Source: Lachnospiraceae bacterium | Lineage (GTDB): Bacteria > Bacillota_A > Clostridia > Lachnospirales > Lachnospiraceae | Length of the DNA stretch: 32,715 nucleotides | Assembly (NCBI GenBank): GCA_024684065.1 | Contig: JAIKXO010000068.1 | Coordinates: 1-32,715 of the forward strand | Reading direction: 5' to 3' | In this document: positions 6,509-14,843 of the stretch, in pieces | Position numbering within the stretch: position 1 is the first letter of the stretch | How the letters are laid out: every line of letters starts with the position of its first letter | The notes under the pieces: generated by a model | Database searches by the model: none | Seen by the model: only the letters and a program-made list of their open reading frames with translations | Told to the model about the DNA's origin: nothing | Program-made: the position numbers and the translations under genes

Positions 6509-7711
6509 ATGAAATATCTGATCATCGGCGCAGGGCCTTCGGGGCTTTCGTTTGCGCACAGGCTTATAGAGCAGGGGGAAAATGATTTCCTTATAATAGA
6601 GCAGGAAAAGGAGGCCGGGGGACTTTGCAGAAGCGTATCCGAAGACGGTTCTCCCTTGGATACCGGGGGCGGTCATTTTCTTGACGTTAAAAACCGGAAG
6701 GTTGTTGACTTCCTCTTTAAGTTCATGCCTGAAAGCGAATGGGATGTCTATGAGCGGGATTCACGTATTTTTGTAAACGATACCCTGATAAACAGCCCCA
6801 TAGAAGCGAATATCTGGCAGATGGAGCTTAAGGACCAGGTGGAATACTTAAAGGCCATAGCGATAGCCGGATGTAATCTGGGAACTCCGATGCCGGAAAG
6901 GTTCGTGGACTGGATCTATTGGAAGCTCGGGAAAAAGATCGCAGAGGATTACATGATCCCGTATAATAAAAAGATGTTCGGCGAGGATCTTGATTCTCTC
7001 GGGACCTATTGGCTTAACAAGCTTCCGAACGTTTCATTTGACGAGACTTTGATAAGCTGTCTTGAAAGAAAAGCTTACGGAAGCCAGCCGGCGCATGCCA
7101 GGTTTTACTATCCCAAAAGGCACGGCTACGGAGAGGTCTGGCTCAGGATGGGCGAAGCCCTTAAAGATAAACTCTGTCTCAATGAGAAAGCGGAGATCCT
7201 TGACTGCGAAAAGAGGACGGTTAACGGTACCTACAGCGCCGACCGTATTATTAACACCGCCCCGTGGAAATCCTTTAAAGAGCTTAAGGGGGTTTCCGGG
7301 GAGATGATTAAGGTGATCGAGGGTCTGCGTTTCAGCTCCATAGTCGTTGATTACAGGGCACAGGATTTTGATAATGAGGCTCACTGGGTCTATTATCCGG
7401 ATCCCCGGCTCAGCTATCACAGGATACTCGCAAGGCAGAATTTCTGTCCCGGCGCAAAGGGCTACTGGACCGAGACAAACCTTACAAGATTTAATGCGGA
7501 AGCCACAAAAAGCACCTGTTATTTTATAAACGAATATGCATACCCCTTAAATACGATCGGCAAGAACGAGGGAATGGACAAACTCCTCTCCTTTATGAAG
7601 GAAAGAGGTATCTACGGTCTTGGCAGATGGGGCGAATGGCAGCATTATAATTCCGATGTCGTGGTGGACAGGGCGATAGAGCTTGCGGATGCCATGGTAT
7701 TAAAAGGTTAA
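6509..7711 (+). CDS. FAD-dependent oxidoreductase, UDP-galactopyranose mutase-like
   Basis: 400 aa. The protein begins directly with a Rossmann dinucleotide-binding strand, 'MKYLIIGAGPSG' (GxGxxG at 7-12), then Glu31 at the end of strand 2 for the FAD ribose, 'EAGGLCRSV' (35-43) and 'DTGGGHFLDV' (51-60). This pattern belongs to the UGM/protoporphyrinogen-oxidase/amine-oxidase flavoprotein superfamily. The C-terminal 'GRWGEWQHYNSDVVVDRA' is the closing FAD-contacting motif seen in related NAD(P)-binding proteins of glycan loci. No membrane segment. The start is fixed by the Rossmann fold even though there is no ribosome binding site. It is followed by two glycosyltransferase-type genes, so a sugar-nucleotide or lipid-sugar role is more likely than haem synthesis. 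The exact substrate cannot be told from sequence; a genuine UGM (about 370-400 aa) is possible. Confidence 0.8.
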   Translation: MKYLIIGAGPSGLSFAHRLIEQGENDFLIIEQEKEAGGLCRSVSEDGSPLDTGGGHFLDVKNRKVVDFLFKFMPESEWDVYERDSRIFVNDTLINSPIEANIWQMELKDQVEYLKAIAIAGCNLGTPMPERFVDWIYWKLGKKIAEDYMIPYNKKMFGEDLDSLGTYWLNKLPNVSFDETLISCLERKAYGSQPAHARFYYPKRHGYGEVWLRMGEALKDKLCLNEKAEILDCEKRTVNGTYSADRIINTAPWKSFKELKGVSGEMIKVIEGLRFSSIVVDYRAQDFDNEAHWVYYPDPRLSYHRILARQNFCPGAKGYWTETNLTRFNAEATKSTCYFINEYAYPLNTIGKNEGMDKLLSFMKERGIYGLGRWGEWQHYNSDVVVDRAIELADAMVLKG

Positions 7712-7763
7712 GGATAACAAAACCTTACCTGAAGCGGAAAACGTTTCCGGTGGAAAAAATTCG

Positions 7764-7783
7764 GCGCATAGAATGCGTTTTTT
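7764..7783 (+). terminator. Possible weak terminator between flavoprotein and GT2 genes
   Basis: A 5-bp stem, cgcat and atgcg, with a 3-nt loop (plus one possible G-U pair) is followed by six T. The stem is short, so read-through is likely. Another small dyad (cggaaa-acg-tttccg) lies just upstream at about 7735-7749. Confidence 0.35.
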
Positions 7784-7851
7784 ACCAGAATGTTTAAAAA
7801 CAGGTTCCGATAAGACCTGTCACGTTTATTATATAAACAAGGATACAGAAT

Positions 7852-8562
7852 ATGAAAAAAACCATTATAGTCATGCCCGTGGCAAACGAAGAGGAGACAA
7901 TGGAATCCGTTCTTCGTCAGATCATGGAGCTTCCTTATGACAATCTGCATGTTTATCCGGTAATAGATTCCTATTCGAAGGACAGGACGGAAGAGATCAT
8001 ACGCGGCATGGAAAAGCGGTATGACCGGATAAAGCTCATTTTTCATAAGGAATCAAAGGGCGTCATAACCTGCTATCTTTACGGGTTTAAGATGGCGCTT
8101 TCAGACGGGGCCGAGCGGATAATTGAAATGGACGGCGGGGGAAGCCACAGGCCTTCGGAGATCCCGCAGTTTATAGAAAAGCTTGATGAGGGCTATGAAT
8201 GCGTCTGGGGATCGAGGTTTATTGAGGGCGGCGGCATCAAAAGCCAGCCTCTTTACAGACGGTTTTTAAGCTCGGGAGGAACCGTTCTTTCGAATCTGGT
8301 ACTTGGGACGAGGCTTCACGATATGACCTCGGGATTTGAGGCGTTTCAGAAGGAAGTTCTCAGCAACATGAATCTGGATGCCTTTCTTTCGAGAGGCCAT
8401 ATGTATCAGACGGAAATGCGCTATTACTGCAGAAATAAAAAAGCCATAGAGGTTCCGATCACTTATGTCGGATCGAAGTCAAGCCTTAAGCTTAAATCCG
8501 TGACGGAAGCACTGAGCATTCTTTTTAAGCTTAAGGAAAACGAAAAAAACGTAATGGTTTAG
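7852..8562 (+). CDS. Family 2 glycosyltransferase, polyprenyl-phosphate sugar synthase type
   Basis: 236 aa, the length of single-domain DPM1-type enzymes; no membrane helix. The opening 'IIVMPVANEEETMESVL' matches the GT2 'PVYNEEENI' strand. Later motifs 'GSRFIEGGG', 'LHDMTSGFEAF' and 'RGHMYQTEMRYY' correspond to the polyprenol-phosphate mannose synthase signature. Such enzymes transfer a sugar from a nucleotide to a polyprenyl phosphate on the cytoplasmic face. Two catalytic motifs deviate: the usual 'VDDGSTDGT' is 'VIDSYSKDRT' (38-46), and 'MDADLSHPP' is 'MDGGGSHRP' (93-101), so the DxD metal site keeps only its first Asp (Asp94). The same deviation may mark a specialised subfamily or altered metal use. 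It sits between a UGM-like flavoprotein and a GT-C transferase, which fits a lipid-linked sugar donor pathway. Confidence 0.82.
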   Translation: MKKTIIVMPVANEEETMESVLRQIMELPYDNLHVYPVIDSYSKDRTEEIIRGMEKRYDRIKLIFHKESKGVITCYLYGFKMALSDGAERIIEMDGGGSHRPSEIPQFIEKLDEGYECVWGSRFIEGGGIKSQPLYRRFLSSGGTVLSNLVLGTRLHDMTSGFEAFQKEVLSNMNLDAFLSRGHMYQTEMRYYCRNKKAIEVPITYVGSKSSLKLKSVTEALSILFKLKENEKNVMV

Positions 8563-8643
8563 GAATAGGTAAAGGTACCTCCGTATCATTTTGGACGGCA
8601 GTAATATAACATCGGGAGCATAAGGGGAAGATCAGGGGAATTA

Positions 8644-10272
8644 ATGAAAATAAGGGAGAGGCTCTCTGAATATTTCGGGGAGAGCATCAATAAGTTTAGA
8701 TTTCTGTGCCTTACGGCATTTATTTTGATCATAACGCTTCTTGCGTGGCAGAGTGATGACGCTTATCATGCCTATGTAATGGCAAAGCACCTGGTTGAAG
8801 GGAACGGCTTTGTTTACAACATCGGGGAAAGGGCGAGCGCTTCTTCGTGCCCTCTTTTTACCCTGGTCATAGCCTGCGGATATTTTGTGTTCAGAAATAT
8901 GTTTCTGGTCTCGCTTCTTATCTGCATTGTTTTTTCGGCAGCCGCGGCGCACATAGTGCTTTATGATTTCTGTAAAAACAAAAGGCAGATTATCTGTGCG
9001 GGCCTTTTGCTTGTCGGTTCGAAAGCGTTTGTGAGCTATACGACAAGCGGTCTGGAAAACTGCCTTCTCTTTTTCCTGGCCGCGCTTTTTTTTAAATATT
9101 ATTACAATCATGAAACATATACGGGAAAACAGCTTCTGTATATGGGGTTTTTGGTTTCCCTGATCGCTATGACGAGAATGGATGCGGTACTCATGTTTGT
9201 CCCTGCCATTCTTTATATTTATATTGCAAAAAGGGAACGTATAAGCTTTTTAAAAGCTGTCCCCGTCGGTATCCTGAGCCTGCTGCCGTTTATCCTCTGG
9301 GAGCTCTTTTCGCTGTTTTATTTCGGATTCCCTTTCCCCAACACGGCCTACGTCAAGCTGGGAACGGATATTGCCTTAAAGGAGTATATTTACAGGGGAT
9401 TGCAGTATCTGATGGTTTCCACGGTATGTGATCTTGTGCTCATCATTACGATCGTATTCATGCTGGTTACGGCAGTGCTTATAAAGCGTTCAAAGATCAC
9501 CTTTGCGGCCCTGGGCGTTTTCCTGTATCTGGTTTATATCATCTACATAGGCGGGGATTTTATGCTTGGAAGGCATTTTACGGTTTCCTTCTTTATTTCC
9601 GTAATGACCTGCCTCTATGTATTGAACAACAGCTTCGAAACGGATTATAAGAGCAGGAAGCTTGAAAAAGCCTTTATCCTTACGATCGCCGTTTCGCTTC
9701 TTTATTCGGGGACGACCGGCCTGATCACCGATCAGTTCCTGTACGGTCATGAGATGGGGCTTCCGATCGCGGACGAAAGAGCGGGATATTTTAAATATAC
9801 CAGCCTCTATAACAATGCAGTGTCTTATTTTAAAACCGGGGAGATGTGCATAAGGGATGCCTGGAACGAGAGAGGCATCGATGAATACCGGGCTGCCGGC
9901 TTCACTGCGGGGATACTTGAGATGGTGCCCGGGATTTCGATATATTATAATTCCGATATCTACCTGAATGACTGGTACGGGCTTGGAGACCCCTTTATCT
10001 CAAAGCTTCCGGGCGTGAAGGAGGATAACTGGAGGATAGGGCATATCCGAAGGGAGCCGCCGAGAGGATATATAGATACGGTCTCGGACGGTGAGAACAA
10101 GATTGAGGATGAGAGCCTTAAGCAGTATTATGAGATCATCATGCTCATAACAAGGGGAAAGCTCTTTGATAAAGACAGGATAAAGGCTATAATAGATATT
10201 AATCTTGGAAGGTATGACTATCTGGTCGAGAATTACAAGGCGACCCTTGATGAGAGGGGAAGACAGAGATAA
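8644..10272 (+). CDS. GT-C membrane glycosyltransferase, AftB-like
   Basis: 542 aa. After a first transmembrane helix comes 'SDDAYHAYVMAKHLVEGNG' (37-55) and 'FVYNIGERASASSCPLFTL', which closely follows the extracellular loop-1 signature of AftB-type arabinofuranosyltransferases and related GT-C enzymes (DD(A/S)Y...NG.VYN.GE....SSPL). The Asp38-Asp39 pair is the expected catalytic or metal site. About ten hydrophobic helices follow to residue ~375, then a soluble extracytoplasmic C-terminal domain of about 165 residues. GT-C enzymes use polyprenyl-phosphate sugars outside the membrane, so this would use the product of the GT2 gene 81 bp upstream. SD AGGGG at 8634-8638 supports the start. The acceptor and sugar are unknown; an O-mannosyltransferase-like role is the alternative. 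Confidence 0.78.
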   Translation: MKIRERLSEYFGESINKFRFLCLTAFILIITLLAWQSDDAYHAYVMAKHLVEGNGFVYNIGERASASSCPLFTLVIACGYFVFRNMFLVSLLICIVFSAAAAHIVLYDFCKNKRQIICAGLLLVGSKAFVSYTTSGLENCLLFFLAALFFKYYYNHETYTGKQLLYMGFLVSLIAMTRMDAVLMFVPAILYIYIAKRERISFLKAVPVGILSLLPFILWELFSLFYFGFPFPNTAYVKLGTDIALKEYIYRGLQYLMVSTVCDLVLIITIVFMLVTAVLIKRSKITFAALGVFLYLVYIIYIGGDFMLGRHFTVSFFISVMTCLYVLNNSFETDYKSRKLEKAFILTIAVSLLYSGTTGLITDQFLYGHEMGLPIADERAGYFKYTSLYNNAVSYFKTGEMCIRDAWNERGIDEYRAAGFTAGILEMVPGISIYYNSDIYLNDWYGLGDPFISKLPGVKEDNWRIGHIRREPPRGYIDTVSDGENKIEDESLKQYYEIIMLITRGKLFDKDRIKAIIDINLGRYDYLVENYKATLDERGRQR

Positions 10273-10329
10273 GATTTTTCGTGGCTGTGAAAAAACGGAT
10301 GTCAGACAGATGTAATATAGGAGGAGGTT

Positions 10330-11022
10330 ATGTTTAATAAGCAGGCTGAAATTGATTTTGAGGCAAAACGTCAGGTAATAATGGAAAATAAGATAAAAAA
10401 AGACGTATATGTTTTTGCGGCGGCTTTTATCGTCATGGGGCTTGTGATGATCATCTTTCCCCAGTTCACCCTGGAGATGCTCTGCTATCTGATAGCGGCG
10501 GTACTGGGGGTTCTCGGTATTTTCAACCTGGTGATATATTTTACGAGGGATATCCTTAAGGATGTTTACAGATATGATTTTGTGACCGGTATAATGATGA
10601 TACTGATAGCCATTATTTTCGTGTGGCGAAGCCAGATGATGATCAATCTCATCCCGATAATCATGGGGATCATCGTATTCTGGAACGGGATCACGAAGTT
10701 CCAGCGTTCCATAGATCTTTTAAGGATCGGTTACAGCGGATGGATATTTGTGATGATCTTAGCGCTTATGAGTATAGCGGTGGGCGTATTTATTATACTT
10801 CAGCCGGATTTCATTGCAGAGGCGGTCATGGTGATCATCGGGATAAGCCTTGTTTTTGGCGGGGTGTCCGATATCATCACCCTGGTCCTTTTGGGGAAAC
10901 GCGTCAAGGAGATAAAGAAAAAGCTTCCTATCGAGACTGAGGGCAGGTTTATTTCGGAAGAACAGAAGGCGGAAGTGGTTGATTCTGACGGGACGATAGT
11001 GCCTTATGAGGATAAGACCTGA
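10330..11022 (+). CDS. DUF308/HdeD-like membrane protein
   Basis: 230 aa. Six hydrophobic helices at about 27-45, 50-71, 83-100, 104-121, 136-155 and 162-185 in three hairpins, with a repeated 'MGL...P...' and 'GxxxxxxG' pattern ('VMGLVMIIFPQFTLEML', 'AVGVFIILQPDFIAEAV') typical of the DUF308 repeat of HdeD-like proteins. The C-terminal 45 residues are charged and cytoplasmic. HdeD is an acid-stress membrane protein in E. coli; the role in Clostridia is not established. The very strong SD GAGGAGG (10321-10327) fixes the start. It lies only 2 bp before the guanylate-kinase-like gene and so may head the housekeeping operon. Confidence 0.8.
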   Translation: MFNKQAEIDFEAKRQVIMENKIKKDVYVFAAAFIVMGLVMIIFPQFTLEMLCYLIAAVLGVLGIFNLVIYFTRDILKDVYRYDFVTGIMMILIAIIFVWRSQMMINLIPIIMGIIVFWNGITKFQRSIDLLRIGYSGWIFVMILALMSIAVGVFIILQPDFIAEAVMVIIGISLVFGGVSDIITLVLLGKRVKEIKKKLPIETEGRFISEEQKAEVVDSDGTIVPYEDKT

Positions 11023-11024
11023 CC

Positions 11025-11618
11025 ATGGGACGTATTTATTATATCTTCGGGAAGAGCGCTTCAGGAAAGGATACTGTCTATAAAAGGCTTTTACAGGACG
11101 AGGAATCAGGCCTTGAAAGTATTGTCCTTTATACAACAAGGCCGATAAGGGATGGGGAAAAGGACGGCGTCTCCTATCATTTTATTACAGAGGAGCAATA
11201 CCGGAGTTTAAAGAGCAGGGACCTTATAATAGAAGAAAGGGCTTATGATACCATTCACGGCATCTGGAGATATTTTACGGTAAATGACGGTTCTTTTGAT
11301 CTTAAAAGCCATGATTATGTCATTACCGGCGTCCTCAGTTCCTTTATTTCTACCAGGGACTACTTCGGGAAAGGGAAGGTTATCCCGATATACATAGAGG
11401 TTGAGGACGGAGTGAGGCTTGAAAGGGCCCTTAAGCGTGAAATGCTTCCGGAAAACAGGAAATTTAAGGAAATGTGCCGGAGGTTTCTTGCGGATGATGA
11501 GGATTTCAGCGAGGAAAAGCTTGCGGATGCCGGTATAGTAAAACGCTTTGTTAATGATGACCTCGACAGGTGCGTAAGGGAGATCAGAGATTTCATCATA
11601 ACCGATAAAAGGACATAA
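11025..11618 (+). CDS. Guanylate kinase-like protein
   Basis: 197 aa, guanylate kinase size. P-loop 'GKSASGKDT' (9-17) and the GMP-binding motif 'YTTRPIRDGEKDGVSYHFI', matching the family consensus TTRxPRxGExxGxdYxF. Guanylate kinases phosphorylate GMP with ATP. It is divergent: the P-loop has GKD rather than GKS/T, and the middle lid region is atypical ('ERAYDTIHGIWRYF' instead of a clear 'YGT...V' motif). The genome probably has a separate canonical gmk, making this a paralogue, but that lies outside the window. It occupies the place upstream of yaaR where B. subtilis has tmk and yaaQ. Only 2 bp separate it from the DUF308 gene and 8 bp from yaaR, so translation is coupled. I leave out a gene symbol because the specificity for GMP is not certain. 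Confidence 0.72.
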   Translation: MGRIYYIFGKSASGKDTVYKRLLQDEESGLESIVLYTTRPIRDGEKDGVSYHFITEEQYRSLKSRDLIIEERAYDTIHGIWRYFTVNDGSFDLKSHDYVITGVLSSFISTRDYFGKGKVIPIYIEVEDGVRLERALKREMLPENRKFKEMCRRFLADDEDFSEEKLADAGIVKRFVNDDLDRCVREIRDFIITDKRT

Positions 11619-11626
11619 TATTCAGT

Positions 11627-12070
11627 ATGGATCTAAGGGTTAATCAGACAATTCAGGTCAATCAGACAAATGAGGTTTCGAGGGAGAATGTTCCCCAGGA
11701 CGATGGCTTTAAATTTACGCTTATGAGCCATATCGAGGATGAAGGGCTTTCCGAGAGGCTTAATCTTATGCTCCAGGATATCACCATGCAGGGCAAGAAG
11801 ATCGCAAAGCATACCGATATCAAGGATATGAAGAAATACCGGACCATGATCAAGGAGTTCATGAATGAGATAGCGAATCATTCCCATAAATTCTCCCGGG
11901 AGAATTTTCTTGACAGAAGGGGCCGCCACAGGGTTTACGGGATCATCAGGCAGATAGACCAGACGCTTGACGAGCTTGCGGCGGAGCTTATGAAGGAAGA
12001 AAAGGACAATATTACGATTCTCGGAAAGGTTGACGAGATAAGAGGGATGATACTGGATATTTTAACATGA
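11627..12070 (+). CDS. yaaR: YaaR family protein (DUF327)
   Basis: 147 aa, helical, soluble, no cysteines. Residues 28-147 carry the YaaR pattern: 'FKFTLMSHIEDEGLSERLNLMLQDI', 'QGKKIAKHTDIKDMKKYRTMIKEFM', 'RRGRHRVYGIIRQIDQTLDELA' and the closing 'ILGKVDEIRGMILDIL'. The function is not known; the gene is conserved next to holB in many Firmicutes, as here, where its stop overlaps the holB start by 4 bp (ATGA). That coupling and the strict synteny are the main reasons for the name. The first 25 residues are low-complexity (repeated 'QVNQTN'). Confidence 0.88.
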   Translation: MDLRVNQTIQVNQTNEVSRENVPQDDGFKFTLMSHIEDEGLSERLNLMLQDITMQGKKIAKHTDIKDMKKYRTMIKEFMNEIANHSHKFSRENFLDRRGRHRVYGIIRQIDQTLDELAAELMKEEKDNITILGKVDEIRGMILDILT

Positions 12071-13074
12071 TGGGCGGATTTAAGGATATTATCGGTCAGG
12101 ACAGCATCGTTAAAAGGCTGAAGTCAGCGATAAAGAATGATAATGCAAGCCATGCCTATATCTTTGAGGGGGCGGACGGAAGCGGCAAGAAAACGCTTGC
12201 GGATATTTTTGCAATGGCGCTTCAATGCAGGTCCCCGGTCAGCTCTTCCGAGCCGTGCATGGTCTGTGAATCCTGCAAAAAGGTCCAGAGCAGAAGCCAT
12301 CCCGATATAATATATCTGGCGCATGAGAAGCCTAATTCAATAGGTGTGGAGGAGATAAGAAGACAGCTTGTCGATGATATACTCATAAAGCCTTACGAGA
12401 GCAGAAGGAAGATCTATATCATCGCGGAAGCCGAGAAGATGACGGTTTCTTCGCAGAATGCGCTTTTAAAGACCCTGGAGGAGCCTCCCTTATATGCCGT
12501 TGTGATCCTCTTAACAAATAATATTTCCGCGCTTCTTCCCACGATAATCTCAAGATGCGCGGTTTTAAGGCTCTATCCCCTTAGCGATGATATTATTAAG
12601 GATTATCTGACAGGAAGGCTTGGCATAAGTGAATATCAGGCGGAGATCTACGCCGGCCTGTCAAGAGGCAATATCGGAAGGGCAAAGGAGCTTGCCGTAA
12701 ATGAAGGCTTTGAAGATATAAAGAATGGGGCGGTAAGGCTTTTAAAGGATATAACTCCTTTAAACATGGGAAGGCTCATCGGAACGGTCAGACTTCTGGA
12801 GAAGGATAAGGCAGGAACAGGAAATTTTCTTGATATACTCACACTGTGGTACAGGGACGCTTTGATGCTCAAGGCTCAGGGAGAGCCCTCAGAGATCTCC
12901 TTTAAGGAGGAGCTTTCAAGTCTGCGTTCCGTTGCCGAAAGCCTTACTTATGAAAACTTTAACGAGATTTTTCAGGAAATAGAAAAAGCAAGGTCAAAGC
13001 TTAATTCAAATGTGAATTTTGAAATGACCATGGAGCTGTTGTTTTTAAAGATAAGCAATATCACGGCTGCGTGA
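12067..13074 (+). CDS. holB: DNA polymerase III subunit delta'
   Basis: 335 aa. AAA+ clamp-loader subunit that helps load the sliding clamp. Visible: 'FKDIIGQDSIVKRLKSAI' at the N-terminus, 'HAYIFEGADGSGKKTLA' with a modified Walker A (Lys41-Lys42-Thr43), a four-cysteine zinc knuckle (Cys54, 64, 67, 70), 'IIAEAEKMTVSSQNALLKTLEEPP' at the Walker B/sensor region, and 'IISRCAVLRL' with the SRC arginine-finger motif. Imperfect ATP binding is normal for delta' subunits. The C-terminal half is the helical collar domain. The start overlaps the yaaR stop by 4 bp; a second ATG follows immediately at 12070. It is followed 58 bp later by ricT, the usual Firmicutes order. Confidence 0.95.
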   Translation: MMGGFKDIIGQDSIVKRLKSAIKNDNASHAYIFEGADGSGKKTLADIFAMALQCRSPVSSSEPCMVCESCKKVQSRSHPDIIYLAHEKPNSIGVEEIRRQLVDDILIKPYESRRKIYIIAEAEKMTVSSQNALLKTLEEPPLYAVVILLTNNISALLPTIISRCAVLRLYPLSDDIIKDYLTGRLGISEYQAEIYAGLSRGNIGRAKELAVNEGFEDIKNGAVRLLKDITPLNMGRLIGTVRLLEKDKAGTGNFLDILTLWYRDALMLKAQGEPSEISFKEELSSLRSVAESLTYENFNEIFQEIEKARSKLNSNVNFEMTMELLFLKISNITAA

Positions 13075-13132
13075 GTTTATTTTAGAGAAGCGCGGCTGTT
13101 GTTACGATCAAAGGTTTTAGAATGGAGTTAAA

Positions 13133-14044
13133 ATGGTTACTATAATAGGAGTCAGATTCCGTACTGCGGGAAAGGTTTATTATTTCGATCCTAAGGAGTT
13201 TGCGATAGAGAGGGGCGACCACGTTATAGTGGAAACGGCAAGAGGGATCGAGTACGGGACCGTGGTGCTTCCTCCGACGCAGATGGAAGAGGATAAGATA
13301 GTTCTCCCGTTAAAGGGAGTTATAAGAAAAGCTAACGAAAAGGACGAGGAGACCGAGGAAAGAAACCGGAAAAAGGAAAAAGAGGCTTATAAGATCTGTC
13401 TTGAAAAAATAAAGAAGCACGGTCTTGAAATGAAGCTTATAGAAGCGGAGTATACTTTTGATAATAATAAACTGCTCTTTTACTTTACCGCGGACGGAAG
13501 GATAGATTTCAGGGAGCTTGTAAAGGATCTGGCTTCAGTGTTCAAAACAAGGATAGAGCTCAGGCAGATAGGAGTAAGGGACGAAACCAAGATCCTCGGG
13601 GGCATCGGATTCTGCGGGCGTCCGCTCTGCTGCCATACCTATCTTTCGGACTTTGTCCCGGTTTCCATAAAAATGGCCAAGGAGCAGAACCTTTCTCTGA
13701 ACCCCACAAAGATCTCCGGGATCTGCGGCAGGCTTATGTGCTGCCTAAAGAATGAAGAGGAGACCTACGAATATCTGAACAGGAAGATGCCGAATGTCGG
13801 AGACAGTGTGACTACCTACGACGGCTTTAAGGGGGAGGTTTCAAGTGTCAATATCCTGAGGCAGCTGGTTAAGGTTGTAATAGAAGAAGGGGATGAAAAG
13901 GAGATCAGGGAATACAAGGCAGAGCAGTTAAGATTTAAGCCCCGTCACAGAAAGGACCGGAACAGGGAAGATAATACCGAGGAGTTAAAGGAACTGGAGC
14001 GCCTGGAGAAGAGCGATGGAAAGTCAAGGCTCGACGAGGGATGA
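13133..14044 (+). CDS. ricT: PSP1-domain protein RicT (YaaT)
   Basis: 303 aa. The PSP1 C-terminal domain fills residues ~60-210, with two cysteine clusters: 'GFCGRPLCCHTYL' (Cys161, 166, 167) and 'GICGRLMCC' (Cys198, 203, 204). In B. subtilis, RicT with RicA and RicF forms an Fe-S-cluster-bearing complex that promotes Y-complex-dependent mRNA maturation and affects sporulation and biofilm development; these conserved cysteines are consistent with cluster binding. The C-terminus (~275-303) is highly charged and the likely disordered tail. SD ATGGAG at 13122-13127 supports the start. The tail overlaps the next gene by 29 bp in another frame. Ric partners (ricA, ricF) are not in the window. Confidence 0.93.
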   Translation: MVTIIGVRFRTAGKVYYFDPKEFAIERGDHVIVETARGIEYGTVVLPPTQMEEDKIVLPLKGVIRKANEKDEETEERNRKKEKEAYKICLEKIKKHGLEMKLIEAEYTFDNNKLLFYFTADGRIDFRELVKDLASVFKTRIELRQIGVRDETKILGGIGFCGRPLCCHTYLSDFVPVSIKMAKEQNLSLNPTKISGICGRLMCCLKNEEETYEYLNRKMPNVGDSVTTYDGFKGEVSSVNILRQLVKVVIEEGDEKEIREYKAEQLRFKPRHRKDRNREDNTEELKELERLEKSDGKSRLDEG

Positions 14045-14843
14045 AACCCTTAAGCCGCTTAACCTGTCCGATACTTTTAAAGGACCGGAGGGCAGGATCG
14101 TGCTTAATGAAGGGGAAAGGCTTGACGACCTTCAGATAAACGGGCTTCATATCATTCAGAATAAGGACAGGTTCTGCTTCGGAATAGATGCGGTGCTGTT
14201 AAGCGGCTACGCCGTTGTAAAAAAGGGCGAGACCGTTCTTGATATAGGGACGGGAACGGGGGTCATCCCCATCCTTCTGACAGCAAAGACAGAGGGGGCC
14301 CATTTTACCGGAATTGAGATACAAAAGGACAGTGCGGAGCTTGCGAAAAGAAACGCAGCACTTAACGGGCTTTCGGGGATTGTCGATATAATATGCGGTG
14401 ATATCCGGGACTGCCGGGATATATTGCCCTCAAATTCCGTAAATGTGATAACCTCCAATCCGCCTTATATGATAAACAGGCACGGTCTTACGGGCGAAAG
14501 CTTTGAGAAAGCCGCGGCAAGACACGAGATCTTGTGTACCTTTGAGGATATAGCACGGGAAAGTAAGCGGATACTTAAGGAAAAGGGCAGGATATACCTG
14601 ATACACCGTCCGTTCAGGCTGGCAGATGTTTTTGAGAGCTTAAAGAAGTACAGCCTCGAGCCGAAAAGGCTCAGGATGGTCCAGCCCTATATCGACAAGG
14701 AGCCTTCCATGGTGCTTATAGAGGCAGTAAAGGGAGGCCGTCCGGGACTTAAGGTGGAAAAGCCCCTTGTTATCTATAAAGAGCTTAACGTGTATACACA
14801 GGAAGTGTATGAGATATACGGGAAACGGGGTCTGAATGTTTGA
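14016..14843 (+). CDS. trmN6: tRNA1(Val) adenine-37 N6-methyltransferase
   Basis: 275 aa. SAM motif I 'VLDIGTGTGVIPILL' (74-88), acidic 'GIEIQ' (99-103), 'CGDIRDCRD', and the N6-adenine methyltransferase catalytic motif 'NPPY' (148-151). The lead 'ERLDDLQINGLHIIQNKDRF' followed by 'CFGIDAVLLSGY' is characteristic of YabB/TrmN6, which methylates A37 of tRNA1(Val) in E. coli. Start at 14016 has a GGAG site inside ricT; the overlap of 29 bp shows coupling. The N-terminal ~30 residues before the conserved part are weakly conserved, so a slightly later start is possible. It overlaps rsmI by 8 bp. In B. subtilis yabB is also followed by rsmI, with yazA (a GIY-YIG protein) between them; yazA is missing here. 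Confidence 0.88.
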   Translation: MESQGSTRDETLKPLNLSDTFKGPEGRIVLNEGERLDDLQINGLHIIQNKDRFCFGIDAVLLSGYAVVKKGETVLDIGTGTGVIPILLTAKTEGAHFTGIEIQKDSAELAKRNAALNGLSGIVDIICGDIRDCRDILPSNSVNVITSNPPYMINRHGLTGESFEKAAARHEILCTFEDIARESKRILKEKGRIYLIHRPFRLADVFESLKKYSLEPKRLRMVQPYIDKEPSMVLIEAVKGGRPGLKVEKPLVIYKELNVYTQEVYEIYGKRGLNV

